This document shows positions 8,880 to 21,415 of a DNA stretch of 64,000 bases, piece after piece. The translations under genes and the position numbers were made by a program. Source of the DNA: Symsagittifera roscoffensis (taxonomy: Eukaryota > Xenacoelomorpha > Acoela > Convolutidae); contig NC_087064.1 in assembly GCF_963678635.1 (NCBI RefSeq), positions 64,535,548 to 64,599,547 on the forward strand, in the 5' to 3' direction. The notes under the pieces are model-generated. The model saw only the letters and a list, made by a program, of their open reading frames with translations. It was not told the DNA's origin and did not search any database. Position 1 is the stretch's first letter, and each line of letters begins with the position of its first letter.

Positions 8880-11800
8880 AACGCAATCCTAACTCATCAT
8901 TCAAACTCGCCTTCAGTCGGTATATGGTCGCATTAGAATCTGAGACATCTAGTGGGACGAAACTCGATCTCGCAATGACTAGGTTGCGCAAGAAAAACTT
9001 TCCAGGCAAGCTAGCTTAGCCCCAAAACTAAAACATCAACAAAGTGAGGTTATGTTGAAGACATTAGCTGAGGATCGTCGTAAGAAGCTAAAAGAATCCA
9101 GTTGGAAGATTTGCAACTGGAAGATGGCCTATCGACCCCAACAGAAAAGTTGGACGAAAAGGTTTCACAAAAGTCAATTTTCAACATCATACTAATAAGG
9201 AAGAGGTTAAGACTAGCTGTGGAGTCGTCCCTACCAAATATCAAACTTCGGCCGACTTAGCTGACCAACCGGGAAATGAAGTTCACTTTGAATTAGTTTT
9301 TTTCCCCATGGGATAGCTGTCAACTCCTTGGATTCACGAAATCTTCGGTCTTGATTGATGTCAATGTTGGAACAGGAGCATCTAAAGTGCATAAAAATAA
9401 TTTTCCCGACAAACTCACCGGAGATCAATTTTGTCTTTACATAATATTGAAGCATTTATCACAATTTCACCATGTCAAGCAGCTCAGGTATTAACTGTCA
9501 ACTTACGTCCACTGGCACTCAGTCTGCTTTTCTCCCACCAAACAAGATCTTCGGATCAAATACTATTGAAACAGATGTGCTGGGAAGCCATTTTTTAAGG
9601 CACACAGCTCCTTAGCAAACTTTCCAACTTTCTCTAACTCCGTTCTCTTGTAGTCATCCAATAAAGTATCATCTGTCAACCGCTCATTTGCCCTACTACC
9701 AGACAAAAAATTATTACTATTTCTGACCACCGGCCTGCGCTGCTAAAAGTTTTCCTGAGCAGTCAATTTTTATCAAATCAGTATGCGGTATTATCTCGCC
9801 AAAAATTGCGATAACCCAACATCCTTGCTAAAATATCTTCTTCAGCCAAAACGATCGGTCGTAATTAGGGATAGAGCATACCGTCTAGCAGTCGGTACCG
9901 TATATTAGATTCCTGAAGCTGATCCTAAAAGTGCAAACAGTTCTTGTCATCGATTTTTGAACTCCGGCGTTGTTTCGTTGAATGAAACAAGGAAGAGCAA
10001 CCCTTATCGGCTCTTTATCTACCTGACTTAAAGAAAAACTAGAAGAAAATGAAGGACTGCAACTGGAAGATAACTTATCGACCGTAACAGGAAAATAAAA
10101 TGCTACAAGTTTGAAAGGAGTCATTTTTTAACTTCATAATAAATAGTAAGAGGATCGGACTAGCTCTCTGACCGTTTCAAACGAAACTCAAGTTTCGGCC
10201 GACTTAGCTCACCAACCGGAAAAGGGAACTCGTTTTGAACTATTGTTTTCCCTGACGGGATAGCTGCCAATTTCTTGCTTTCATGGAGTTTTCGGTCTTG
10301 AGTTAAATGCTGGAAATGAAGAATCTTGTGTGCACAAAGTTAATTATCTAGAGTCCCGCACAAATTCACCGGAGATCAGTTTTGTCTATACCTATTAATG
10401 AAGCTTCTATCACCATTTCACTTTGTATAGTAGCTCAGGTATTAATTATCAACCTACGTCCACTGGTCCTCAGTCTGCTTTCCTCCCACCAAACAAGGTC
10501 TTCGGATTAATTAAAGTTAAAACAAATTTGCTGGGTCTGACGCATCTTTTTTATTTATGCAAACAACTCCACAAAAAAAAACGTTTCAACCTTCTGTAAC
10601 CCAGGTCTCTTGGAGTTATACAAAAAACTGTCATTTATCAACCGAGCATTTGCCTTAGGACCAGGCAAAGAACCAGCAGTTTTTCTGTGAATCGGCCTGC
10701 GGTTGTTAAAAGCTTGCCTGTAGAAGTCCAATTCATCAAATCAGCTTGTGGTATAATCTCGCAAAGACTTTTGATGACCCCCATCCTTGCGAATGAGTTT
10801 TCTTTCGCCACAAAGATTGGCCGTAGATACACTGTAACCAGAAAGTCCGATAAGTCCTCTAGAAAACCTAACACCAAAAAAACCTATAATTAAAGTTCAC
10901 TTTCAATCGCTATACGGCCGCATTAGAACCTAAAACTTCTAAAGAGACTAAATTCGATGTCGCATTGAATAAGTTGCGGCAAGAAAAAATTGGCAAGCAA
11001 GCTAGCCTAGCTTTGAATTCGGAAAAATAACAAAAAGAGTAAGTGTTGGAGATATTAGCTGAGGATCATCGAAAGCGGCAAGGAAATCAAGGAAATCGAG
11101 TTGGAAGGACTGCAAATAGAAGATGATCTATCGGTGGCAAGGTAAAATTGCTTATGGCAAGTATGACAGTAGTCAATTTTCAACATCCTAATAAAAAAAG
11201 AGGATCAGACTAGCTCTGGAGTCAATTCAATCGAAACTCAAACTTACGCTGACTTAGGAATAAACAGAAATGTCGTTGGCACTGAGTTTTTTTTTCCAAA
11301 AAATAGCGTGCTCTCAACTCCTGACCTCCATGGACACTCCAGTTTTAATTTCTTCTGATTCTGGTTTGCATAAAAGTAATCACTTAGCCTCCCGGTAAAA
11401 TTATGGGAGCTCTTTTTTCATAATAAAAGTAGTATTTGTCACCATTTTACTTTGTCTAGCACCTCATGCAAGAGTTAACTATCAACCACCGTCCACTGGT
11501 CATCAGTTTTCGTTCTTGCCACCAAACAAGATTTTGGGATCAAATGTAAGAATTAAACATGTGCTGGATCTAATGAGTCTTTTTCATTAATGCACACAGT
11601 TCCGAAAACTGTTGCACCTTCTGTACCGCAGGTTTCTTCAAATCATCGCAAAACCAATCATTTCTCAATCGCGCATTCGCATAACTACCGGGCAAAGAAA
11701 CATCAGCTTTACTGTGCACCGGCCAGCTGTGCTGACAGATTGCATGTAGGGGGTCTATTTGATCATTTCAGCAGGTGGTCTGATCTCGCAAAAACTTGTG

Positions 11801-11950
11801 ATGACACATCATCCTGCTAATGTTTTTTCTTTTGCCACACCGATCGGTCATAATTCCGGGGGAATTATGTCGCATACCATTGACGGTACTGAATAATGCA
11901 ACTTCAGGCTGATTTGCAAAGTTTATATAGAGTTCGCCAAGAGTTTCCAT
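8880..11950 (+). repeat. Three diverged ~1-kb tandem copies of a gag-like block
   Basis: Landmarks recur at about 0.95-1.06 kb spacing: a word near TCGGCCGACTTAGCT at about 9249, 10,196 and 11,252, and CCACCAAACAAG at about 9536, 10,495 and 11,521. In copy three a broken frame at about 10,940-11,090 reads LNKLRQEKIG and LEILAEDHRKR, similar in character to the charged helical region of the BEL gag at 59.6-60.0 kb. The triplication explains why the relic is longer than the younger element's coding part. Confidence 0.55.
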
Positions 11951-12655
11951 GCCCGCCCGCGTCGATTCATTGTTTTAAAAAATGGTAGAGCAAGCATTAT
12001 CGTCTCGTGAATTAGCTGAGGTAATCAAAACTGATCGCAAATACTGTCTACCAGATTTGAAGTAAAGTCAATTTGACCGTAATGAGAAGACATTGTGAAT
12101 TTACTGGCACAATTGTTTTCGAGAGTTCAAATCATTTAGTGGTTCCGCGTCTCTGAGTGGAGACGTATAAAAAAAACTTGCCTTAATACCCTCGTTTTCG
12201 GAAAACCCAAGGTGGCAAAAGCTATTATAATAGAGTTTTATAATAAAACCCTGGAGAGAAAACGGTGAATTAGGAAACTGCAGAGAAAATTCTGCCAGCC
12301 TCATACTCTTTTAAGGCTGGCTCATTTGGGTAATTCAGACAACATTTTCCCTCAAAATGCATAGATCAGGAATGTTATCAAATTCATTCCGCTGTTTCAG
12401 GGCTTGTTGTAGTCCCTAACTCTTCCTCCTTTAACTGTGATCTGAATCTAATTTGAAACAAGTTTGGTCCATACATACCGTTATGCATAATTGGTAGCGC
12501 CCCAGCTTTTTCTGATTTCAAAAACTGATTAAAAGAGAAAACAGAGGATTAGAAAAATTGCGCGTTATCGTCTCTGCAGCGAAAACAGGAGAAAATGTCA
12601 AGTCGAAATTAGGAAAAAAGTTTCTTTCAAACAGTCAAACAGTAAGAGGAATAGC
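11951..12655. other. Relic spacer, nothing recognised
   Basis: AT-rich, no reading frame of note; presumably degraded gag between the triplicated block and the zinc-knuckle remnant. Confidence 0.35.
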
Positions 12656-12910
12656 ATGCTCTAAAGAACAAGCTCAACTTTCCGCCGTGCCTGCTGTATA
12701 GTGCAAAGCATACATTTGGTCTTGCGCTGCGAACTAAGAAAACGCTGTCATTCCGCGAGCGAACCATTTGATGAGCACAAGTTTTATTTAGTTTCGCATG
12801 TCCTAATGGTAAAACTTTGATAACTGCACGAAGGCAAAAAAATGCTCAAAATATTACTGTGAAAGCAAGCAAAATGTTCTTTTTCATGCTGCTGATAGAT
12901 TTGTTCCACC
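12656..12910 (+). pseudogene. gag: BEL gag zinc-knuckle remnant
   Basis: Broken frames read FPPCLLYSAKHTF and then CTKAKKCSKYYCES with LFHAADRF. They align with FYAPCLQCKGKHPL, CPKARKCTKRGCES and LLHGAEKVF in the gag of the BEL element at 57.9-58.3 kb. Several stops and frameshifts. This is the nucleic-acid binding end of gag. Confidence 0.7.
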
Positions 12911-13149
12911 GAAGAAAAAACACCAAGTGAACCCAATGATGCTATACTGAAAGATGTTAAACACAATTTGACGTTAAAAATGACAAAGAATTACCAAGAT
13001 CAGTGTTGTCAATCGCATGGTGCGGATGGCACCAATTTCTAGACGTTTTTTTCTGAAAGAGCATCTACACATTCTTCTGTAGCCGCATTTCTTGCTAGCC
13101 GCTTAAAATTGGTAGACGAGACCTACTCCAAAAGCTGATAATCTTATTT

Positions 13150-15315
13150 ATGCGTTTCAGACAGCAAAAATATGCGTCTTTAAGGATAGAGATTATTTTT
13201 CTCCATTTAGGTGACCTGTACCAAAATCAGTTCTCGTTTTTTTGTTTGGCAGGAGGTTCTCACAACGGATTTGGTAGTCCATCAGTACACTCGCTATGTC
13301 AAAAGTTGCCAAACATTTGTAATAAGTGGCAATAGTCTTAGGTCTTAAATGGGATCATGTAAAGGACACGTTGATTGTGAGCCGGTGACCACCCTCTCAA
13401 TTAGGCGATAAGTCAAAAAAACTGTTCCGAGTTTGGTGTCTTCGGTGTTTGACCCTAATGGGTTAGTGGCCCGGTGAACCGTTACGGCTCGTGTTTTACT
13501 CAAAGACATTTGGAGACAAAAAGCGAAAAAAAGATGATGACTTATCAAAAGATATCGAGGAGAGTCTTCTCGAGTAGCACTCCCGCCTTCCTCTGTAAGA
13601 TCAACTCAACAGTCCTCGCAATAACTTCAAAGCACCTGTGGTTCATTCTGAGCTTCACATAATCGGCGATAGCTGGCAGGGTGTTTTCTGCACCATTGGG
13701 GTTTTGGGTGCTGCGCCAATGGAAGCGTTATCCTTAATCAATCTACAGCTTTCATGAGCTCTACTCGACACACGATTTAAAACCGAAATAATGGAGTCAG
13801 TCACAGTTAAAAAAGCGATAACTTCATGTGGAGAAAAAGCATCACTGTATTGCAGGGGCCCAATTATAAGGATACGTTGCCCGTATTTGTCGGTAACCGC
13901 GTCTGTGAAACAAACGAATCTACAAACAGTGATGAGTGGCACCATGTCCTGAGGAGGAAAAATCTTGCTGATAGCACCACGCGTGCGTTTTTCGTAGCAA
14001 TCCTTAAGAACTGCAGCTTGGTTATTGGGTCGAGCGTTCTTAGAATTGCAGATTGGCCGTTCAGACCCAGTCACAAGGTGATCCAAAAAAAATCCATTTA
14101 AAGCCTCATCTTCCAGTTCACTTCTTTCACAATGTATACACCGACCATTGCTCATTTATTAAGGCTGCTGCCTTCTTATGCACAATCTAAAGATACCAGT
14201 ATTGAAATCATCGATCCTCTTGAGATTGTTATTTTGAAAGAGAAGTGTACATACTCTGCTCAAGTCGACCAATTTCACGTCGTAATGACAAAACTTGGTT
14301 CTATTAAATCTTTTAAGGGCAGCATCATGATACCACGTACTTTCCGGTCTTAGGTCCGGCTGGTATCCTTAAGTACACTGGCCGCAAAAGCCGTTTAATT
14401 GACATCAGGTTTGATACTAATTATCCTGCTTTACCTGACGCCCAGTATACAAACGTTCGGTTGCTGGTTCGGCACTTTATTCATTTTTATCGAGGTTTGC
14501 CCAAGATGTGTTCCGTAATCAAAGTCAATGTTTCGAATTTTTGAGTCTACTGTAAACCTTTACCTCGCATGTCGAAAGCAGAAAACAACCAGAGTCAAAC
14601 CATTTATGACCAATTTACCCGTCAACCGCCTTAGCTATAAAAAAAGCGTGGACGCTTTCGGACCAAATAATACTTCCATTTGGAGAAGAAGCTTTGAAAA
14701 AAATGGGGTTTTCTTTTACATGGCTCACCAGTATTTGTAGGTAGTGCCATAAAATGAGCATCGAAAATTTCATTGGGTTTCATCGGCTACACACAGCTCA
14801 GCCATTTTTGGTCGAAAAGCAGAGCCAACTTTATCGGAGCAGAACAAGAATTCCTGTGTGTATCAAGAACTGGAAGCTCAAGCCACCAAGTGCACCACAT
14901 CAACCGTTACGTTACTAAGCAGCATATACTAAGCAGTTAGCTGGCAACATAAAAAAAATTAGGAATACTTCTCTGCTTAGTTGAGCAAGCTTTGAATGCA
15001 AGACCGATCACTACTCTACTCGCTTGATTTGAAAGCGTTAGCCCCAGTCACTGTTTGCGTGGCAGAACGCCGCAAGCTTTTCTTCACTCTCTCCCAGGCA
15101 AGACTTCAACCATAAGAAAAGATGCGTACAAGCGCAGTTGTATGCCGAGACTATATGGTCTCGTTCGCTGGGAGAATATGCTCTTTCTCTTAACAAGCGT
15201 GCAAAGTGGATAATTCAATCTGACGTTGTTCTCAAAAAGGTTGGTTTTGTAGGAGTGATTGAACCCGATAGCCCGCGAGGTTATTGCCCCTGCCCTTTCG
15301 TTCGCATCTCTTAAT
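13150..15315 (+). pseudogene. pol: BEL pol remnant: RT end, RNase H, integrase, C-terminal domain
   Basis: Aligned segments, in order: VLGLKWDHVKDTLIVSR at 13,335-13,386 (end of reverse transcriptase); GNRV, WHHVL, NLADS and DWPF at 13,826-14,101 (RNase H and linker); LLRLLPS with IIDPLEIVI at about 14,155-14,260; GPAGILKYTGR at about 14,350 leading to LACRKQKT with MTNLPVNRL at about 14,560-14,650 (integrase zinc region); GANFIGAEQEF at about 14,830 (core); and KKRCVQAQLYAETIW with LNKRAKW at 15,110-15,210 (C-terminal domain). Each has a counterpart in the element at 53.9-57.6 kb. Frames shift many times; it cannot encode an enzyme. Confidence 0.85.
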
Positions 15316-15479
15316 TAAACCACGAAAAAACAGATGTGCTCGATCCACTATCATTAGAATCGCTACGAGCAAACTTTCCTGATCGACGGTTAAGCTCGCT
15401 CCAGTTCTTGTGTTTGGGGAAGGAGGGAAGATGTTCAGGCTTAAGTGCCAAGAAAGCATAAATGCATCTAAACGAAAAG

Positions 15480-15750
15480 CGAGCATGATATAATATGATT
15501 GGACTGAAATATTCTAAGACCAATTGACCGAACAGTGTAGGACAAAAGTGAGAAGTTTTTCCGTTTGGTTCGAATATGTCGAGCCCCCAACTACCCATGT
15601 TTTAACATACTAAAATGGGTTGACGCCCTATTTTAACCAATTTTTCTCTGAAACTCGGTTCAGACTTGAATAAGTGTGACATCTAAAAAAACCAGGACGA
15701 ATGCCAGTGTTTGGAAGCGTTCTAAATTAAGCTATAAGTTTTTGTTGTTG
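15480..15750 (+). repeat. 3' LTR remnant of the BEL relic
   Basis: Shares GGTTCGA, TAACATACTAAAATGGG and GACATCTAAAAAAACC-like words with 6570-6690, in the same order and orientation. Confidence 0.55.
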
Positions 15751-15904
15751 TGACTGATAAAAAAATGTTCAATTTTAACAAAACTTTCAGCTTTTTATGA
15801 GAAATATCTCTTGTTAATTAACGCAGTGACCACAAGCGCGAGACTTGCGTATAGTTAACACCCCTCCCCTTTTCAGAGCTCGGTCGCCTCCATGACCAAA
15901 ATCT

Positions 15905-17400
15905 GGGGAACGCAAAAAAGTGTGCTACCTAATGCATTACAGGACGCGTTAATTATGGACGTTACAAATTTCAAAAAAACTGTTCGTCTACCCTCGAGAA
16001 ATTCCAAGAGAAGCGCAAAAAGTTACTCGAAAAGCTGCACAAAAATTAGCGCGAAACGGAGTGCAAAAAAGCACTTCACTATGCGTTAAGATGGGCATTA
16101 AAAAGTTAATAACGATTTCAAAAGTTTTTGAAAATCAGCCCCATTCGAGATCACCTTAAAGGAGCGAGAAGATTAGCGCGCCGCTATTCGTTAAGTTGAA
16201 CGTGAGAACGGAAAAAACTGATTAAACACGCCCCGTCTCATTCGAGAACAACCTAGGAGAGCGCAAAAATGAGCACTACCTTATTTCTTAGGAGGAGCGT
16301 AAAGTTTGGGCCTTACAATCTTCGAAAAAATTTAAGAATCCACTCCGCTCCACGTCTTGAGAAAATTCGGGGGGATGCGAAAACGAGCGCTTTTCTATGC
16401 ATTAAGGTTAGCATGAAATTGTAGATCGTTAAAAATTATAGAATTTGAAAATCCGCCGCCCGCCCTCTCGAGAAAAAGCTAAGAGGGCGCGCAAAGAAAT
16501 TCTTTAGGGAGAAAGTAAAATCGGTGGGTAAAAATTTCTAAGAGTTTTCAAATACCAACCCCAATTCCTCAAAAAAATCCGTGGGCTTGGGGAGCGCGAA
16601 AAGAAACGCTCTACTATTTGTAAAGGGAAAAGTGAAAAAAAATTGGTGAAAACTTTTCAAAATTCCACCTCGAGAATATCTTAGGGGAGCGAAAAAAGGA
16701 GCGTTCCTCTACTCTCTTGAATATTCCGTCGAAAATTTCGAAAAGGTTTGAAAATTCGCCTCGCTTCAGCATTTAAAAACTTCTAGGTAATGCCAAAAGG
16801 TGCACTCTGTTCTTTTCCATTGAAAGGGTGAAAATTGGATCGTAAAAATTTCAAACTTTTGAACCTCCATCCCGAGAAAAATTTTCGAGAAAAAGTTAGG
16901 GAAGTGCGAAAAGGAGCGCTACCTTTTTCGTTAGAGGAAACAAAAAAATGGCAGCAAAAAGTTTTGCAAAATCCCTTAATCTTTTGAGAAAAAATCCTAC
17001 GGGAGCGCAAAAAGTAGTGTTCCCCTATACGTCAAAGGGAGCATTAAGCGAGGGTCGTTTTAATCTTCATAACTTTTTTAAAAGCCCTCCCCCCTCTCTC
17101 TCGTGAAACTCCTAGAGCGTGAAAAGCAACGCCAAAAGGAGTGCTCACCTGTTCGTTTGCTCACCAGCTTTTCTAGTTTTGTAAATCCGCTTCACCCCAC
17201 CTGCAAAGAACAAAAAAGTGCGAAGAGAAGCTAGTAGTTAAGGAAAAATCCCCTATTCGTTGAGTAAATTTAAAAAAACACTTCGTGAAAATTTTTTCTA
17301 TAGTGTGCACCAACTCGCCCCGCCCCGTTCAGAAATAGCTAGGAGAGCTCTTAAAAAAGCTTTACTTTTTTCTCTAGGGGAAGGTCAAAACGGTTGTTAA
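15905..17400. repeat. Satellite, right part (about 12-13 units of ~110 bp)
   Basis: Units recur with a consensus-like core CTCGAGAAAAxCTAGGGGAG, then a GCGCAAAAAG-type word, a CTATTCGTTAAG-type word and a T/A-rich TTTCAAAAGTTTT stretch. Landmark cores lie at about 15,994, 16,229, 16,358, 16,470, 16,670, 16,870, 16,983 and 17,098. Units differ strongly, so the array is old. No ORF. Confidence 0.7.
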
Positions 17401-19060
17401 AAGTTTCAAACAGAAAATTTGCTGCTTAGAAACAATCAAAATTAGCTATTTGTGCTTGCTGGTTTATTACAATATTTTAAGGTTAATACTGAAAGCTGTA
17501 GTATCTTTCAGCAAGACTAAAAAAAACTTTCCACCTAATTTCAAAATTTGTTAACTTCAAAATTAGATAGAAGGCTACTGCAGTAGAAAGACAGACTTTT
17601 TAACGAACATTTAAAAATGTATAACGTCTTTATATTCCAATGATAGGAACACTTTACTTTAACTACTTGGTTCAAATAATGCAAATACCCCAAAAATTTC
17701 CCAAATACCCCAAAAGAAACAATTGACTATAATTATGCCTGAATGTAAAATTAGGAGCATTTTAGGAGCAATCGGCTCAGATCAGTTGTAGGCTTTTGCT
17801 GTATTAAACTGACATTTTTGCAGTTCAAAAAATTATAATCGCATATCAATAAAATTTTTTCAGGCAAGCGTTTTCCCGGTTAGATTTTATTTTATGCTAG
17901 AATACATTCAATAAATCGATCTTATCTTTGGAGTGAAGTTTTGTGACTCATGCAATGGCTTAATTTTTTTTCTTTCAGACAAAAAAATCCATTTAGACTT
18001 TTTCTAGATCAGAGTTTTTTCAAGAACAGAGCGAACTAGTAAAATTCATCGCCACTCATTTTATTTTATGTTTTTGCTTAGACATTTTATCTTTTTTTGT
18101 TTTTGCAAATTGAGTAGTAAATGTTTAATAGGCTAAAAAAATTAACTAATTTTAGTAAACTAACTCCACTGAGGCGAAGCGAAGCGGAGCTTTGCAGCAC
18201 TTACGATACAATAAAAAAACAGTAGCGCAAGCTAGCAGACACAAAACGAAACCCACCAAGTCCAAAAAAAAAACACTTTAAAATTCCACCACTTCAAAAA
18301 ATCAATTTTTTGTCTGAAGTTATGTCCTATTTGAGAAAAACACGTCAAGAAACGCAATCGACGGCGATTTTAAAAAAATCGAAAAAAATTTAACAAGCGG
18401 CAATCAAACAGATCAATATTGCAGTCTTTTTTCGTAGAACCGAAATTATAATTGTTGTCATGAAAAACTTTGAAGCATAATTTTTATTCAGCAACTTTAG
18501 AACTACATTGTATTTTCTGGTCCAGTCGGTCTGAGCATACCATATTCTGGTCCCAACGGTCTGAACATGCTAAATTTCTAAACATAAAACCATGACCTCG
18601 ACCCGGGAAAGAATTCCTTCAATGACGGTTAAATAAAAAGTTAAGAAACACCCCAAGAACAAACACTTTGTAACCTTCTTTGACACTCGAAACAATAGCC
18701 TCCGAAGTTAGAGAGAAGCGTATTAGGGACTCGAAGAAAAGTGATTCACAACACTCCTAATCACCGTAAACATTCAACAGCAAAAAATTGATAAGTTAAT
18801 TAGATATTAAATAATTATCAATAAGATCCTTCTGCTCTTGATAAGCATTTTGTCTTAAATTACTCTGCGCGTTGGAACACCTTCGCAAACTTTACTGCAA
18901 TTTCTTAGAAACTGTTAATTTGTCATACTTAAAATAATGCAGATGAGCTAACAATTAGTTCCCACGTGAAACTTGATAGTATTCCATAATCGAACTGCTT
19001 CCATTTTTTAATGCATGTTGTTCTGTGAACTATAATTGGCGATAGCAACATTTATGATCA
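17401..19060. other. AT-rich spacer
   Basis: No gene seen on either strand. A GCGAA-type simple repeat occurs near 18,170-18,190, and a ~32-bp sequence containing TTCTGGTCC and CGGTCTGA is present twice in tandem at about 18,516-18,585. Confidence 0.5.
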
Positions 19061-19697
19061 TGTTCCTACTGTTCTGATTTCGAATTGAAACCGAAACATG
19101 AATGATTTTATTGTGCTCACAAAGTGTGACGCCGCCGCCACCACAAAATTAATATGTTTTTATCCCTTTGCAAAAGGAAGGGAAATGATATTGGAATAAT
19201 TCGTATAACGTTTTAAGCCTTGAGAAATGGAACGACTATTCTCGTTCAATGCGAATAATAACGATTCCTCTAGTAAAACACGAGCATACGAAATCTTCTT
19301 CTCGTAAATTACAAATACACGAATAGAGAATAGGAAGATAAGAAGTAACTTTTCATTTGTTACAAAAAAGTGGGAGATTTCCCAACTGAGTATAAATAGA
19401 AGCTAAAAACTACGGGAATTCATTCCAACAATTTCTCTTCTAGCGCCACCACCATTCTCTTCAACCACCCCAACCCCTATCTCTAAAAATATAACCATTC
19501 TCAGTCAGACTATCTTCAAATCCAACCTTTAAAATAAATATCGAGTCTAAAGGCAACTTGCAGTAAATTCATACTATCTTCTTTTCTAATAAAATATTTA
19601 TCAGCGATTTTTAGATTTACTTTCTAAGATAGAAAGTAGAAAGGACCCTTCATTCCTAGTAAGCGTTTTGTCCGACGTACATAGTATTGCTAGCGCA
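19061..19697 (+). repeat. 5' LTR of the gypsy element
   Basis: Aligns along its length with 33,479-34,075. It starts TGTTCC. Similarity ends after TTGCTAGCG at 19,695. It holds TATAAATA at 19,391-19,398, several AATAAA signals and a C-rich stretch. The copy has an extra ~30 bp near 19,280-19,310 compared with the 3' LTR. Confidence 0.85.
19389..19400 (+). promoter_or_regulatory. TATA box of the gypsy LTR
   Basis: GAGTATAAATAGAAGC is identical in both LTRs (second copy with TATAAATA at 33,769-33,776) and stands about 145 bp before the AATAAA at about 19,533, as expected for the U3/R boundary of an LTR. Confidence 0.6.
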
Positions 19698-19703
19698 ATA
19701 AAT

Positions 19704-19720
19704 TGGTGCGACGAGTGAGG
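19704..19720 (+). promoter_or_regulatory. Possible primer binding site
   Basis: TGGTGCGACGAGTGAGG follows the LTR after a few bases. The CGACGAG part resembles the complement of a tRNA-Ser (GCT) 3' end, but two extra bases interrupt the match. Confidence 0.35.
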
Positions 19721-19750
19721 CACTCTTCAAAAAATTCGCTAAAATTGCTA

Positions 19751-20004
19751 AAGTCTCAAAAAGAGATAAAAAGCAAAGAATCCAATTCTCAAACTGGAGA
19801 ATTGTTGAAATTTATCTTACAAATAAAGAGAAGTAATAAACTTCTAAATCGCAAATTTGAGTTTTCTAAGCAAATTTGTAAACTTTTCTATCTTTCTTCT
19901 TTTAAGTTTTAAGCTTAATATAATATGACTGATAACCCAATATCCCATCCCAACTTGTCTTTAATGACATTTTCGGGAAACGACCCGAACCAAAATGCTA
20001 CTGC
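19751..20004 (+). repeat. Leader unit A, first copy
   Basis: 254 bp running from the leader into the first codons of gag, repeated almost exactly at 21,139-21,392. See the gag entry for the order of units. Confidence 0.9.
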
Positions 20005-20735
20005 TTTTTGGAATTCAGTGGAAAAACAAAATTTTTTTCTCATTAGGTCAAAGACCTGCTGATAATGATGCACGACGCAGCTATAATAGCAGACAATGAT
20101 CCATATTCGGATCATTGTTAACTGATACATCTCTTGAATGGTTCAATGATAATGTAACCAATGCTACCACTTGGGCAAAACTCAAAGATCTCTTCCTAAA
20201 CAGATTCACCGACGGACGAGATCAATTCAAACATAGAATTGATGCTGAAAATGCAGCTCGCCAAGATGGCGAGTTAATCAAAAAATTACTTCCACCGAAT
20301 TAAATCTTCTGTAGATAGAGGATGGCCCGAAAGAATTGATGTAACAGTCCACGCTGATGAAGCTGCTCAAAATGCTGAAAAAATATACAGACCAGACAAA
20401 GGAGTCAAAAGTATATTGATTTCTCAATTAAGGGACTAAGACCTCTAGCTCTTAAACAAAAAGCTCATGAATACATGATAGAGCATCCAAATTCGAATTG
20501 GGATCAATTCACTAATCATGTTATCACTATGGATCGAACATTCATTGTTGCTACTGATCCTGCTAAGAAGTCAACAACAGATAAAATGACTTCATTAGAA
20601 CCTCAAATTGAAGAGCTAACCAAATTGATCAAGAATCAAGAAGTTAGTGCAATCAATGACCAGAATTCATTTCAACGAATTCATTTCATTTGTCACCCTG
20701 ACATCAAGGGGAGACCTAATAGTACACGATTTTGC

Positions 20736-21140
20736 GAATATTGCAGAATTAATGGAGATGCTATATCTAGATGTTCAAAAAAGCAAGTTCAGGACGAAGT
20801 AATTAAGTTGCGAAAAGAGCTCACAGCAAAAAATGAACAAAGAGTTTCATTTGAAACCGATTATAAACGAAATCGAAGGACGAATAACTTCCCTAACCAG
20901 AATAATCCTAACCCAAGCAACCGGTTTTGGGATAACCAAAACAGAACTACTCTCAATTCAAATCCTAGCCAAAATAACTATGGCATTCGCCATAATTATA
21001 ACTACAATGGAAACAATTTCCAAAAGGCTAATGCAAAATCGTCTTTCAATGCCAATAGGCCCCAAACCTATGATGACAGGTATCCTAGAGAAAACAAACT
21101 CAGAGAAAATGAACAAGTTGCCAAACAGTTCTACGACCAA
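20736..21140 (+). repeat. gag unit B, first copy
   Basis: 405 bp, nearly identical to 21,416-21,820; I see one difference (GACGAAG versus GACAAAG). High identity means the duplication is much younger than most of the decay in this element, or was copied as one event at insertion. Confidence 0.9.
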
Positions 21141-21392
21141 GTCTCAAAAAGAGATAAAAAGCAAAGAATCCAATTCTCAAACTGGAGAATTGTTGAAATT
21201 TATCTTACAAATAAAGAGAAGTAATAAACTTCTAAATCGCAAATTTGAGTTTTCTAAGCAAATTTGTAAACTTTTCTATCTTTCTTCTTTTAAGTTTTAA
21301 GCTTAATATAATATGACTGATAACCCAATATCCCATCCCAACTTGTCTTTAATGACATTTTCGGGAAACGACCCGAACCAAAATGCTACTGC
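21139..21392 (+). repeat. Leader unit A, second copy
   Basis: Joins unit B directly at ACGACCAA|GTCTC. It ends at GCTACTGC followed by a 23-bp junction that repeats CGAACCAAAATGG before unit B' begins. Confidence 0.9.
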
Positions 21393-21415
21393 CGAACCAA
21401 AATGGAAAAACAGTG

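Larger units (their letters stand above)
6500..15900 (+). mobile_element. Old BEL/Pao retrotransposon relic, plus strand
   Basis: This stretch can be aligned by eye, in order, with the near-complete BEL element at 53.5-62.7 kb. It has an LTR remnant (6.52-6.76 kb), the upstream WHDV ORF (7.58-7.87), a triplicated gag-like block (8.9-11.9), gag zinc knuckles (12.66-12.91), reverse transcriptase end, RNase H, integrase and the C-terminal domain (13.15-15.32), then a second LTR remnant (15.5-15.75). Every reading frame is broken many times. It sits inside the satellite described on either side. The protease and most of the reverse transcriptase appear deleted. Confidence 0.75.

Noticed and set aside
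13655-14155. 166-codon minus-strand ORF
   Set aside because: It is antisense to the RNase H remnant, which has clear counterparts on the plus strand.
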